Below are positions 44,888 to 53,623 of a stretch of DNA of 57,833 nucleotides, one piece after another. Source of the stretch: DASREM01 sp035652095. Lineage in GTDB: Bacteria > Acidobacteriota > Terriglobia > Terriglobales > Acidobacteriaceae. Location of the stretch: the NCBI GenBank assembly GCA_035652095.1, contig DASREM010000029.1, positions 1 through 57,833 on the forward strand. Reading direction: 5' to 3'. The notes below the pieces were generated by a model, which was not told where the DNA came from, ran no database searches, and was given only the letters and a program-made list of their open reading frames with translations. Numbering within the stretch: position 1 is the first letter of the stretch; the number at the start of each line of letters is the position of its first letter. The position numbers and the translations under genes are program-made.

Positions 44888-45532
44888 TCACCCTCTCTCG
44901 AACGCGTGCTTCTTTTCCAGTTCAGCGAGGGCCGTGCGCATGTCGGCCTCGAAGGTGTCTGCCTTTTCCATCAGCGCAGGCAAAGCGGTTGCATAGCGGC
45001 GCTCCATCTTGAACAGTCCCTGCCTGGCGAGGCTTGCACCAATCTCGGCCAGGTGATCGGTTGTGCTTTCCGCGTATTGTGCTTCGGTTTCATCTCCAAG
45101 CCACACATCGCCGCCGATCAGCTTGGCCTGCCAGTAGACCTTGCGCAGAATTAATGTTTCGATGTCATTGTCGGTGGCCTTCCCGAAGACCCACTTGTTG
45201 CGTTTGAAATCCCAGTGCCGGCTGGAGAAGTGTACTGGCACCAGTTTCCCTGACTTCACAAATTCCAGCTGCCGCCGGTCAACTTCCTTGCGCAGGGCAT
45301 TGATTACCGGTCCTTCGACGTCTTTGGGATCGAGCGAGGGAAGCACCTCGCGCACGGTGGCGGACAGGTTGACCGCCACTGGCGCATGCAGATTTTCTGA
45401 TCCCTCCAACTTGATGTCGCCATGAAGGACCCAGAAATCGGATCCCGAAGTCGATTTGTGAAACGGCCAATCGAATTGGAAGGAAAGCGGCAGGCCGCTA
45501 AGGCTGACGTAGATCTTCTTTTGCTCAGTCAT
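44888..45532 (-). CDS. Hypothetical cytoplasmic protein
   Basis: A 214-aa protein of mixed alpha/beta composition with no signal peptide or membrane segment. Regions such as FSSRHWDFKRNKWVFGKATD and a helical C-terminus (LPALMEKADTFEADMRTAL) are visible. I recognise no motif. No good ribosome site precedes the ATG at 45532. Confidence 0.68.
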   Translation of the reverse strand: MTEQKKIYVSLSGLPLSFQFDWPFHKSTSGSDFWVLHGDIKLEGSENLHAPVAVNLSATVREVLPSLDPKDVEGPVINALRKEVDRRQLEFVKSGKLVPVHFSSRHWDFKRNKWVFGKATDNDIETLILRKVYWQAKLIGGDVWLGDETEAQYAESTTDHLAEIGASLARQGLFKMERRYATALPALMEKADTFEADMRTALAELEKKHAFERG

Positions 45533-45687
45533 ATATTTCGGGAGTCAGTCGGATATTTTAACGTGCGCCCGAGTCGAGGACGCAAGAGGCAGGTCCGGGG
45601 AGAACGGCACAGCCCCGAGTGATCACGGTCACGGCAGCTTTTCCCACGTGTGAAACCATAGGCCTAGAGATGACGGCGAGGTGTCCC

Positions 45688-45996
45688 ATGAACGATAGCG
45701 TTTTCTTCGCAACTTTCGATCCTCTCTACGTCAATGCTCCTGATGCCTGTGCCCTATGCATCGCTCAACCACCCTTGTTTACCTATGAATATTGCCTGGA
45801 AGATGCAGAAGGGAAACGGGAATATCTCAAGGGTTTCTGTTGTGCGCAATGTGCACAAGACCTTCTAAAACGACTCGCTAGCAGCGAGGCCCAGGAATGG
45901 GCCGACGAAGAAGCAGCACTGGAGGCTGATAATCTCGACGTCACCGAATTCCAAAAGCGGCGACTGGCCACTTTTGGAACTGCGATCAAGAGTTGA
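45688..45996 (+). CDS. Small protein with zinc-ribbon-like cysteines
   Basis: A 102-aa protein with CALC and, 35 residues later, CCAQC, which is a likely four-Cys zinc site, followed by an acidic helical tail. GAGGTG lies 5 bases before the ATG at 45688, so the upstream open frame to 45619 is not used. It converges with the HDAC-family gene, with 2 bases between stops. Function is unknown. Confidence 0.65.
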   Translation: MNDSVFFATFDPLYVNAPDACALCIAQPPLFTYEYCLEDAEGKREYLKGFCCAQCAQDLLKRLASSEAQEWADEEAALEADNLDVTEFQKRRLATFGTAIKS

Positions 45997-45998
45997 CT

Positions 45999-46970
45999 CT
46001 AGTCAGTCGAAGAGTTGAAAAAGAGATCGTTTGTGCCCTGGGAATCGCTTTCCGGGCAGCCAAGCGGCACGGAATGCTGGTTGAGCACCTGCGCCGCTGT
46101 CCGGAAGGTGTTGGCGTGTGCTTCCGCGGTCAGGGCAATTGGACGTGAGTAGCCGCCTCCCAGCGTCATTACCAGCGGAATGCGCAGGTCGCGAGCGAAT
46201 TCCATCAACATTCTGTCGCGCTCCTTCAGGCCAGCGAGGGTGAGCGAAAGTTTGCCCAGCGCGTCGGACTCCAGTCCGTCGACTCCCGACTGGTAGAACA
46301 CGATCTCAGCTTTGAAGCTTTGGACCTGAACCAGCACCTGTTGCAGTATTTCGAGGTACGCCTGGTCTTCGATCCCGGCATCCAGTTCAATGTCGATCGT
46401 GCTCTGTTGCTTGCGGAGCGGAAAGTTGTTTCTGCAGTGAATGGAGAGAGTCAGGACCTCGGGCTGGTCGCGAAAAATGTGTGCGGTCCCGTCGCCCTGG
46501 TGCACATCGAGATCTACGACGGCGGCACGGCGAACCAGGCCGGCGGACCGCAACTTTGCGATTGCGATGGCGATGTCGTTGAAAACGCAAAACCCCGCCC
46601 CTTCCCCGGCAAATGCGTGATGCGTGCCTCCCGCCAGAGTTCCACCCCAGCCCGTCGCCAGTGCCTGCCGGGTGGCGGCGAGGGTTCCGCCAACCGAGGC
46701 CATGGTGCGCCTGACCAGCATCTCAGACCAGGGGAAGCCGATCTTCCGCATGGCAGCGTCGCTTAACGTTCCCCTGAGAAAAGCGTCCACATACTTCGGA
46801 TCGTGGACCAGTTCCACATCACTTCGATCTGCAAAGGGCGCCGGTTGCAGCTGAAAGTATGCGTCTGCGATCAACATTTCGCGGAGGATCCGGTATTTCT
46901 CGATGGGAAACTTGTGTTGCGGGGGCAACGGGATCGGGCAGTGATCGGCGTAGTACAGCGTGCGGGTCAT
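45999..46970 (-). CDS. Histone deacetylase family (class II/acetylpolyamine-type) hydrolase
   Basis: The 323-aa arginase-fold enzyme has the deacetylase motifs GGTHHAFAGEGAGFCVFND (active-site His pair), VVDLDVHQGDGT (zinc Asp and His), Y-Q-S-G-V-D-G-L (second zinc Asp) and TLGGGYS. Bacterial members remove acetyl groups from polyamines, acetoin-related or other small substrates, or from lysines. The gene is divergent from the AsmA-like gene at 47085. The substrate is unknown. Confidence 0.92.
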   Translation of the reverse strand: MTRTLYYADHCPIPLPPQHKFPIEKYRILREMLIADAYFQLQPAPFADRSDVELVHDPKYVDAFLRGTLSDAAMRKIGFPWSEMLVRRTMASVGGTLAATRQALATGWGGTLAGGTHHAFAGEGAGFCVFNDIAIAIAKLRSAGLVRRAAVVDLDVHQGDGTAHIFRDQPEVLTLSIHCRNNFPLRKQQSTIDIELDAGIEDQAYLEILQQVLVQVQSFKAEIVFYQSGVDGLESDALGKLSLTLAGLKERDRMLMEFARDLRIPLVMTLGGGYSRPIALTAEAHANTFRTAAQVLNQHSVPLGCPESDSQGTNDLFFNSSTD

Positions 46971-47084
46971 CCGGGAACCTTCAACCGGATTGCAGCATAC
47001 GGGGACACGACAAAACTGGCAACCACCAGGTTTTTCATCGTTACAGCCGTTCCGCCCGAATCGTCATCATAAGCGGCCTGAACC

Positions 47085-48668
47085 ATGACCCAGTCCATCG
47101 CTGAATCCGTTTCCGGAAAAGCATTGACTCCGATGCTGCATCCCACGCGGGGAAGATGGCTGTTGGTCACAGTATTGACTCTGCTGGGAATTCTCGCCCT
47201 TGCTCTCATTGTGTTGTTTCTGAAATGGCCGTTTACTCCGAAGGAAGTCGCAAAGAACCTGGAGGAAGCTACCGGCAGCAAAGTAGAAATTGGAAGTTTC
47301 CAGAAAATTTACCTTCCCTTTCCCGGCTGTGAGGCTCGGAAGCTGACATTTCGGCGCGGTACTGACTCCAGCAAGCCCCCAATCATGACGATAGAGCGGA
47401 TGCACATTCGCAGTTCGATCTTCGGATTGTTCGGCAATCACCTCACTAAGATAATCGCCGACGGGGTCCACGTGGTGATGCCGCCGCTCGGCACCGAAAC
47501 CGGCCCCAAGCCCGCGTCGGATATCGTGGTTGGGGAATTGGTGGCTAAGAACGCAGTTTTCGAATTCTCGCGCCAAAACCTGTCCGAGCCACGGGTGCAG
47601 TTCCTGGTTCGCCGGCTCTCCTTAAAGAATTTGGGGCGGCGCACTACCATCACTTTTTACACGGCGGTGCGGATACCGGAGCCGCCCGGCGAAGCCGAGG
47701 TGCGTGGCACACTCGGTCCGTTCAAGGAAAACCAGAACCCGGAAGCTCCGGTCGCGGGCACTTACACCTTCCAGGGCGCGGACCTGGGCAAGTTCGAGGG
47801 CATCGCCGGGATTCTGTCTTCTACGGGGAAATTCCAGGGCAAGCTGAACCACCTGGAAGTCGAAGGCGAAACCGATACGCCGGACTTCCAAGTCCGCAGG
47901 AGCAATCACCGTGTTGATCTGAAAACCAGGTTCGAGGCACTGGTAAACGCCACCAACGGCGACGTGCAATTGAACCAGGTCCAGGCGCAATTCTGGAAAT
48001 CCATGGTGGTCAGTCGCGGAGACATCGAGGCCAAGTCGAAGGAGCGGCCCGGCAAGACAGCCTCGCTCGACATGTTCGTTCGCGAAGGCCGCATCCAGGA
48101 CTTGATGATGCTGTTCATCAAAGCTCCGCACTCGCCGCTCAATGGAACCGTCAGCCTCAGAGCGCACGCGGTGCTCCCTCCCGGGGAAGGCGCCTTCCTG
48201 AAGAAGCTGCGCATGGACGGTGACTTCGGTATTGACGCCGCCCACTTCACCAATCCCACGACTCAGCAAGGGATCGGAACGCTCAGCGAAAGCGCGCGTG
48301 GCAAACCTCCGGGTGATGACGAGAAGGACAAAACCGAAGCGGATGGAGAGAACCTCTTGTCGGACCTGAAGGGGCACGTCATCCTGCGAAATGGAGTCGC
48401 GACATTCACCAACCTTTCCTTTGGGGTTCCTGGAGCCCACGCCGAGATGCATGGCACCTATGACCTGGTTAGCGAGAAAGTGAATCTCGAAGGGATTTTG
48501 CGAATGCAGGCCAAGTTGTCGGATGCTACCAGCGGAATCAAGTCCTTCCTGGTGAAGGCGCTGAGCCCGTTCCTCAAGAACAACCATCCTCGTGATCCGT
48601 TGCCGGTGACCATTACTGGGACCTACGACCATCCCAACTATCACGTGGCGAGCACACCGAAGAAATGA
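47085..48668 (+). CDS. AsmA-like inner-membrane/periplasmic protein
   Basis: The 527-aa protein has one N-terminal membrane helix (LLVTVLTLLGILALALIVLF) and a long beta-rich periplasmic region that starts with the AsmA-type opening (VEIGSFQKIYLPFPGCEARKL, then IHI-like MHIRSS). It ends with repeat-like strands and a DUF3971/AsmA-C-like element (NLSFGVPGAHAEMHGTYDL). AsmA-like proteins are bridge-shaped and are linked to lipid transport between the membranes. An ATG at 47133 is an alternative start. Confidence 0.85.
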   Translation: MTQSIAESVSGKALTPMLHPTRGRWLLVTVLTLLGILALALIVLFLKWPFTPKEVAKNLEEATGSKVEIGSFQKIYLPFPGCEARKLTFRRGTDSSKPPIMTIERMHIRSSIFGLFGNHLTKIIADGVHVVMPPLGTETGPKPASDIVVGELVAKNAVFEFSRQNLSEPRVQFLVRRLSLKNLGRRTTITFYTAVRIPEPPGEAEVRGTLGPFKENQNPEAPVAGTYTFQGADLGKFEGIAGILSSTGKFQGKLNHLEVEGETDTPDFQVRRSNHRVDLKTRFEALVNATNGDVQLNQVQAQFWKSMVVSRGDIEAKSKERPGKTASLDMFVREGRIQDLMMLFIKAPHSPLNGTVSLRAHAVLPPGEGAFLKKLRMDGDFGIDAAHFTNPTTQQGIGTLSESARGKPPGDDEKDKTEADGENLLSDLKGHVILRNGVATFTNLSFGVPGAHAEMHGTYDLVSEKVNLEGILRMQAKLSDATSGIKSFLVKALSPFLKNNHPRDPLPVTITGTYDHPNYHVASTPKK

Positions 48669-48673
48669 TGGGT

Positions 48674-48703
48674 CCGCTCACTCCGGAAAGCCGGAGCGAG
48701 CGG
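48674..48703. terminator. Hairpin between convergent genes
   Basis: CCGCTC-A-CTCCGG and CCGGAG-C-GAGCGG form a 12-bp stem with one mismatch and loop AAAG, 6 bases after the AsmA-like stop and 12 before the convergent gene's end. There is no U-tract on either side, so it is only a probable terminator. Confidence 0.5.
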
Positions 48704-48714
48704 GGTCTGTGGTG

Positions 48715-50760
48715 TCACCTCTGTGGCGGCCCATTCCGCGGCGGCTGAGGCTGCGGAGGCGGCGCTGTATGCTGCGGGTTTGGTTGCGGGGCCGGCGCCG
48801 CTGGCGCGGGGTTCCGTTGCGGGCTCGGCGGTTGCGGGGCGGGAGCCGGGCGTGGCGGAGTTGCCGGCGCTGGGATATCCCGCTTGGCCGGAGTGCTTTC
48901 ACGCTGTTGCCGCCAATCCCCCTGCTTGCGCTCTTCCTGCTGCGCTTCCGCGGGATTGGGCCCACGTTGCGCGGGCACTGGTGTCGCCGACGGATGAGAC
49001 CACGGCTGCTGGTCTTCTTGTGGATGTTGTGGCTCAGCACGATCCGGCTTCGACGCGCGAGCCGGGGCGGCCTCCTTCCGGTCCGGCTCCGCCGGACGGG
49101 GAGAATTTCTATCCTCATCCGGTCTTGTTTCCGGAGGTCGGGGCGGAGCCGGCGCTGATGGTTCGTTGCGATTGGCGGGCCGCGGCAAACCGCGCGCTTC
49201 GGCTGGCGGTTCCGGGCGCGCGGCGGGCGTGTCGCGATTCTGCGAAGCCTCGCCCGGCCGTTCTCTTCGAGCTTCTCCGGCTGGAGCGGGTGGCTTCGGT
49301 GATTCGACCTTTACCCGGTTTTCAGGGGCGCGCGGCCCGAGCGCTCCCTGCACCGGTGTAGGTAGGCGGTTTGCAATAACCTGGCGCCTTTCAACTTCGG
49401 CCGGAGGTTTTGCCTTGGCGGGAGCGCCTGCTCCGATCACACTGGCCTTGGCAGGTTGAACAGCTACGATGTGAGTTACAGGAGCCTGCTGGATCTCTTT
49501 TTCATTCACCTGCACCACGTTCTTCCATACTGGTCGCGCATTTACGAAAGTGTCTCGCGAGACTGCAGTTACGGCGTTCGGAGCCCGCTGGTTCAAATAC
49601 GTGACGCGGGCTGGCCCGCCATTGCGATCATTCACGTAAGTGTTGTAGACGTTTGTCACCTGCGTTACATCCACGGTCGTGTTCGTCACATTCACTCGCT
49701 GCACATAGCCGCGACTCACGCGATATCCGGGCACATAGACTTCGCGAGGTCCGAGCGGGAACCATCCCACGGCAGGCCCGCCACCATATCCGAAGGGGTT
49801 TCCGCCAACGAAGGCCACCAGCGCGGGCGCATACACAGGCCGGACTGCTACCGGCCCCGGAACCCAGCACCAGGTATTGCCTGCGTAGGCCCACCGCCCG
49901 TAATGAAATGGAGCAAAGCCCCACGGCTCATCATCCACCCAGGTCCATCCCCAGGGTTGAATCCAATCCCAATGACCGAAGCGGTAAGGAGCCCAGCCCT
50001 GGGGAACGCCGGTCGGAACCCAGACGTTGCCATAATCAGCGACGTAGCTCCACCGCCCATAGTCGTCGAGGTCGTCGTACCCGGTCATTTCCGGCGAAAC
50101 ATAGTTCTCGCTCTCGAAACGATCTTCGCGCCGGTCGCGATCGAAGGCCCAGCTCTCGAAATCGTCGTAGTCCGGAGTGTCTGAAATGTCGCGCCGCAGA
50201 TCGTCATATCCGGAGAACCGAGCCTGCTGTCCAGCCAGCACGCGATACGAGTAGCCGCCGCCGGTCACCTCGCCTTGCCCCTGCCATACCGTGATCACGG
50301 TGGTGTCGCCGCGCGGACTTACGTCCACGCGGTACTCGCCGGGGCGCGCCAGGGCGAACGCGAGGTTCGGAGTATCCACTTCAAAATTGTCGTCGTCATC
50401 CATGTGACGGACGCGCAGCATCAGGGAGCCTTGCGCCAGGCGCAACTGGGTCGAACGATCATCGAGATCGAGAAGCGACATGCTGGTTTCAGGCCCAAGG
50501 CGCAGTACCGTCGAGCCGACGTGCAACTCGGCGCGCGAACCGCGATCGGTCCAGATGTTGTCCCCGCTGGTCAGGGGACGGTTGCGCCCCGCCGTCAGCC
50601 ACTCATCCTCTCCGCCGGGCTGGAACGAAACCGCGCCCTCCGCGAAATTCATGCGCGCTACGCGGACCGGCGGATCCCGGTCCTCGGCCTTGAGGGCAGG
50701 TACGATCCACAACATTGCAACTACCCCCAGCATGATCCCTTGCCACCACAGTTTCTTCAT
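48715..50760 (-). CDS. Secreted FecR-domain/DUF6600-type protein with Pro-rich tail
   Basis: The 681-aa protein has a signal peptide, then a FecR-like domain (about 30-185; VSFQPGGEDEWLTAGRNRPL, LRLAQGSLMLRV). A Trp/Tyr/Gly-rich region follows (about 225-345; GRWSYVADYGNVWVPTG, FGHWDWIQPWGWTWVDDEPW, F-H-Y-G-R-W), typical of the DUF6600 group. The C-terminal ~220 residues are a proline/alanine/arginine-rich disordered tail. It is probably exposed in the periplasm or on the cell surface. GGAGA lies 6 bases before the ATG at 50760. Function is unknown. Confidence 0.85.
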   Translation of the reverse strand: MKKLWWQGIMLGVVAMLWIVPALKAEDRDPPVRVARMNFAEGAVSFQPGGEDEWLTAGRNRPLTSGDNIWTDRGSRAELHVGSTVLRLGPETSMSLLDLDDRSTQLRLAQGSLMLRVRHMDDDDNFEVDTPNLAFALARPGEYRVDVSPRGDTTVITVWQGQGEVTGGGYSYRVLAGQQARFSGYDDLRRDISDTPDYDDFESWAFDRDRREDRFESENYVSPEMTGYDDLDDYGRWSYVADYGNVWVPTGVPQGWAPYRFGHWDWIQPWGWTWVDDEPWGFAPFHYGRWAYAGNTWCWVPGPVAVRPVYAPALVAFVGGNPFGYGGGPAVGWFPLGPREVYVPGYRVSRGYVQRVNVTNTTVDVTQVTNVYNTYVNDRNGGPARVTYLNQRAPNAVTAVSRDTFVNARPVWKNVVQVNEKEIQQAPVTHIVAVQPAKASVIGAGAPAKAKPPAEVERRQVIANRLPTPVQGALGPRAPENRVKVESPKPPAPAGEARRERPGEASQNRDTPAARPEPPAEARGLPRPANRNEPSAPAPPRPPETRPDEDRNSPRPAEPDRKEAAPARASKPDRAEPQHPQEDQQPWSHPSATPVPAQRGPNPAEAQQEERKQGDWRQQRESTPAKRDIPAPATPPRPAPAPQPPSPQRNPAPAAPAPQPNPQHTAPPPQPQPPRNGPPQR

Positions 50761-51208
50761 TGCAGTCTCCTTACGTCTTCCAGTGGAAACCCGGGGCCGC
50801 TGCGAAAAGTTTTGCCCGGTTCGCAACCGGCGCGGCCGCAGTGAGTTGCGAGATTTTGCTCAGCGATGAAAAGTCGCAACTACCCTGAGGCCAACCTGAA
50901 ATGCGCTCAGGCGAGTCCGCGGGGCCCATTTTTGGCGGACCTTTCTAATCTGGTCGGCATTGGCTGGCCGGTCTATACGGGGAATTCTGTAGAGTGTTCA
51001 GGAGAATGGATGGGTTTGCTCATCTATGTCACTGGTGGGTGGCTGCCGTTCGCCAATGGCAACCGTCTTGGCATTGTCATAATTCGTGACCGGCGGCGGG
51101 TAATCAACGCTTGGTTGCTTGCATTCCAGTCCGTTTCACGATTCCGCTGATCCGGTGTGACATACATCTATTTGACAGAAGCTGGTTGCACACCCACAAT
51201 GGCGGCCT
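50761..51208. other. Divergent intergenic region
   Basis: 448 bases between the FecR-like and the M20 amidohydrolase genes. Apart from the promoter-like pair at 51172-51200 I see no gene, RNA or repeat. A 94-aa open frame at 50866 has no ribosome site. Confidence 0.4.
51172..51200 (+). promoter_or_regulatory. Sigma-70-type promoter of the M20 amidohydrolase gene
   Basis: TTGACA (51172-51177), a perfect -35, is followed after 17 bases by CACAAT (51195-51200). The ATG is at 51209, only 8 bases after the -10, so the transcript would be nearly leaderless. No Shine-Dalgarno sequence is present. Confidence 0.55.
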
Positions 51209-52528
51209 ATGGGCAATCTCTTCTGCCTGGTGCTGTTGCTGCTCTGCGTAGTTCGCGGTGTAGCGCAGACTTCTACATCGTCCACATTCCACATCAACTC
51301 ACAACGCCTGCAAAGCACGCTTGAAAAGTTGTCTGAGTTCGGGCGGAACCCGGATGGCGGGGTTACTCGCCTCGGCTTTTCCGAGACGGACATGGCCGCA
51401 CGGGAGTACGTGACGGCACTGATGAAGCAAGCGGGGCTCGAGGTGCGGGTTGATCCAGCGGGAAATATTATCGGTCTTCGCGCAGGGTCAGAAAAATTGC
51501 CGATTATTCTTTTTGGCTCACACATTGACTCCGTCCTGCACGGTGGAAACTTTGATGGAGACGTAGGCAGCATGGGCGCAATTGAAGTGATGCAGGCGCT
51601 GAAAGACGGGAACGTCAAGACCCGTCACCCGCTGCAAGCCGTGGTCTGGACCAACGAAGAAGGCAACCACTTCGGCATCGGCACGCTCGGTTCGGGAGTT
51701 GCGTCGGGACGCCTGGGTCCGGAAATTCTCACAACAAAAGATGAGCAGGGGCTGAGCTTGGCCGACTGGCTTCGCCGTTACGGGCAGGACCCCGCGCACC
51801 TTACAGACGCCCGCATTCCGGCGGGCGCTCTGGCCGCATATCTGGAACTGCATATCGAGCAAGGCCCCAAGCTATACGAAAGCAAGGTGCCGATCGGAGT
51901 AGTGCAGGGGATCGTGGGCATCAAACGCTGGAACTGCGTGGTTTCTGGCGCGGCCAATCATGCGGGCACGACTCCTATGAACCGGCGGAAGGATGCTCTG
52001 GCAGCCGCTGCCAAGGACGTGCTTGCGGTTCGCGACGTAGTGCGCGCCGAGGAGGGCAGCCAGGTCGGCACCGTTGGATATGTCAAGGTCTCCCCGGGAG
52101 CGATCAACGTGGTCCCTGGCCAGGCTGAGTTTCCGGTCGAGTTACGCGACCTTGATGTTGCAAAGGTGGACCGCATGTGGGAGCACATTCAGCAGAGGTT
52201 CGCGGAAACCGACAAGGCGGAAACCGTGGAGACGCGTTGCAATTTGCTGGACAGATCGGAGTCGGCCCGCGCGGACCCAAGGTTGCAAGATCCCATTCGT
52301 GAAGCAGCGAAATCGCTTGGCCTCGACACCGTGGATCTGCCCAGCCTGGCTGGACAGGATGCGCAAGAGATCGCGAGGATTGCGCCGATGGCTATGATTT
52401 TTGTGCCCAGCAAAGACGGTATCAGCCATTCTCCAAAGGAGTACACCTCCTGGGAAGACGTGGGGAATGGCGCGGAAGTGCTCTACCGATCCATCTTGCT
52501 GCTGGATGCTCGGCTGGAGAGGAAATAG
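51209..52528 (+). CDS. Secreted M20-family N-carbamoyl-amino-acid/allantoate amidohydrolase
   Basis: The 439-aa protein has a signal peptide (NLFCLVLLLLCVVRGVAQ) and the HyuC/AmaB/AllC pattern: GSHIDSVLHGGNFDGDVG (metal His and Asp), TNEEGNHFG (metal Glu pair), LELHIEQGP (metal His), the dimerisation/lid domain starting NHAGTTPMN, and GISHSPKEYT (metal His). The family hydrolyses N-carbamoyl amino acids, allantoate or ureidoglycolate-type C-N bonds. Its export is unusual, since relatives are cytoplasmic. No purine-degradation genes are near. Confidence 0.9.
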   Translation: MGNLFCLVLLLLCVVRGVAQTSTSSTFHINSQRLQSTLEKLSEFGRNPDGGVTRLGFSETDMAAREYVTALMKQAGLEVRVDPAGNIIGLRAGSEKLPIILFGSHIDSVLHGGNFDGDVGSMGAIEVMQALKDGNVKTRHPLQAVVWTNEEGNHFGIGTLGSGVASGRLGPEILTTKDEQGLSLADWLRRYGQDPAHLTDARIPAGALAAYLELHIEQGPKLYESKVPIGVVQGIVGIKRWNCVVSGAANHAGTTPMNRRKDALAAAAKDVLAVRDVVRAEEGSQVGTVGYVKVSPGAINVVPGQAEFPVELRDLDVAKVDRMWEHIQQRFAETDKAETVETRCNLLDRSESARADPRLQDPIREAAKSLGLDTVDLPSLAGQDAQEIARIAPMAMIFVPSKDGISHSPKEYTSWEDVGNGAEVLYRSILLLDARLERK

Positions 52529-52595
52529 CGAAGGGGGGCCAAGCAGGGCGGCGCTGGTGGCGATTCCGGGACTGAAAGGAGATCCGAGTCGAGTG

Positions 52596-52904
52596 ATGGA
52601 AGAAATCCCCATAGCCTGTGGCCTGTCTGATGAAGAGCTTCGGATCCGGGAGACTACTCTGCTCGAGAGGTTCAAGTCGCATGTGATCGCAACACGGGAA
52701 CTGGCCGACGGCTACAGCTTTGAGTTGCATGGCGACAGGGAAGTCCTGGCAATGGTGGCAGAAATGATGGCTGCGGAGCGGGAATGCTGTCCTTTCTTGC
52801 GGTTTCAGTTGACGGCCGAACCGAGGATGGGAGCACTCCAATTATTCGTGACCGGTCCTTTCGGTGCGAAAGCTTTTTTGAAGGCTCACTTTGTTGAGTC
52901 CTGA
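52596..52904 (+). CDS. Small hypothetical protein with ERECCPF motif
   Basis: The 102-aa protein opens with I-P-I-A-C-G-L-S-D-E-E-L-R-I-R-E-T-T-L-L and contains AAERECCPFLRFQL, then a G-x-L-x-L-F-V-T-G-P-F-G-A-K-x-F-L end. This is a recurrent small family often found near metal-resistance genes, and the three Cys suggest metal binding. AAAGGAG lies 16 bases before the ATG at 52596 (a GTG lies one codon earlier). It is 67 bases after the amidohydrolase. Function is unknown. Confidence 0.75.
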   Translation: MEEIPIACGLSDEELRIRETTLLERFKSHVIATRELADGYSFELHGDREVLAMVAEMMAAERECCPFLRFQLTAEPRMGALQLFVTGPFGAKAFLKAHFVES

Positions 52905-53127
52905 TGTTCGGCAAACACTCAGCGTGGGCGCTCGTGGAGTATAAATCCCTGCAAACAGAAGGTTCGAAACGTACGTGTTCACCTGACGCGATTTTAACGC
53001 GCCGCGTACAGCGTTTACTGTATTTACGTGCGCGATACGGGGCGTAAGGTGAATGACGTCCTTCCTCGTTGCCGTCCGCGTGACCATCCGACACGGCCAG
53101 CTGCCTGCCAAGGGCCTGAGGGCCAAC

Positions 53128-53514
53128 GTGTCACATCGCATTCTGATCGTCGACGATAGTCCGGTCATTCGTCGTTCCCTGCGATCCTGCATCGAGCAAA
53201 ACACCGAATCAGAAGTATGCGGCGAAGCTGAGAATGGCGCGATTGCTGTCGAAAGAGTGCTCCAACTGAAGCCTGACCTGGTGATTCTCGACTTGCAGAT
53301 GCCCACCATGGATGGCTTTGAAGCCGCCCGGCGAATTCGGCGTCTGACTCCGGAGACGGTCCTGGTGATGTTCACGATGTACGAGTGCAGGCAGGTTTTA
53401 GAGGACGCGCGAGCAGCCGGCATTGAAGTAATCTTTTCCAAATCGGACAGCGGACCGGATCGGCTCGTCACTTATCTGAAATCCTTGTTGCCGTCTGCCT
53501 CAGCCCCTGCCTGA
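53128..53514 (+). CDS. Single-domain response regulator
   Basis: The 128-aa protein is a receiver domain only: RILIVDDSPV (Asp9, Asp10), the phospho-acceptor Asp55 in VILDLQMPTMDG, Thr83 in M-F-T-M-Y and Lys105 in FSKSD. There is no output domain, so it acts by protein contact, in the manner of CheY or Spo0F. GAGGG lies 6 bases before the GTG at 53128; the open frame upstream is not used. No sensor kinase is nearby. Confidence 0.9.
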   Translation: MSHRILIVDDSPVIRRSLRSCIEQNTESEVCGEAENGAIAVERVLQLKPDLVILDLQMPTMDGFEAARRIRRLTPETVLVMFTMYECRQVLEDARAAGIEVIFSKSDSGPDRLVTYLKSLLPSASAPA

Positions 53515-53582
53515 TCCGCTGCCCCGTGCACAAGGTTGAGATTGGTCGGCCCCGATTCGCTCCCGGCCCAGATTGCGACGGC

Positions 53583-53588
53583 TATAAT
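53583..53588 (+). promoter_or_regulatory. Consensus -10 box upstream of lolC/E
   Basis: TATAAT lies 35 bases before the ATG of the lipoprotein-releasing permease gene. The corresponding -35 region is GC-rich and not recognisable, so this is only a likely promoter. Confidence 0.35.
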
Positions 53589-53623
53589 CACACGGAGCGC
53601 TGACTCCCGACTCCGGCTCATCC

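Noticed and set aside
50866..51150. 94-aa open frame upstream of the amidohydrolase
   Set aside because: No ribosome site, it would overlap the promoter region, and no protein-like pattern.
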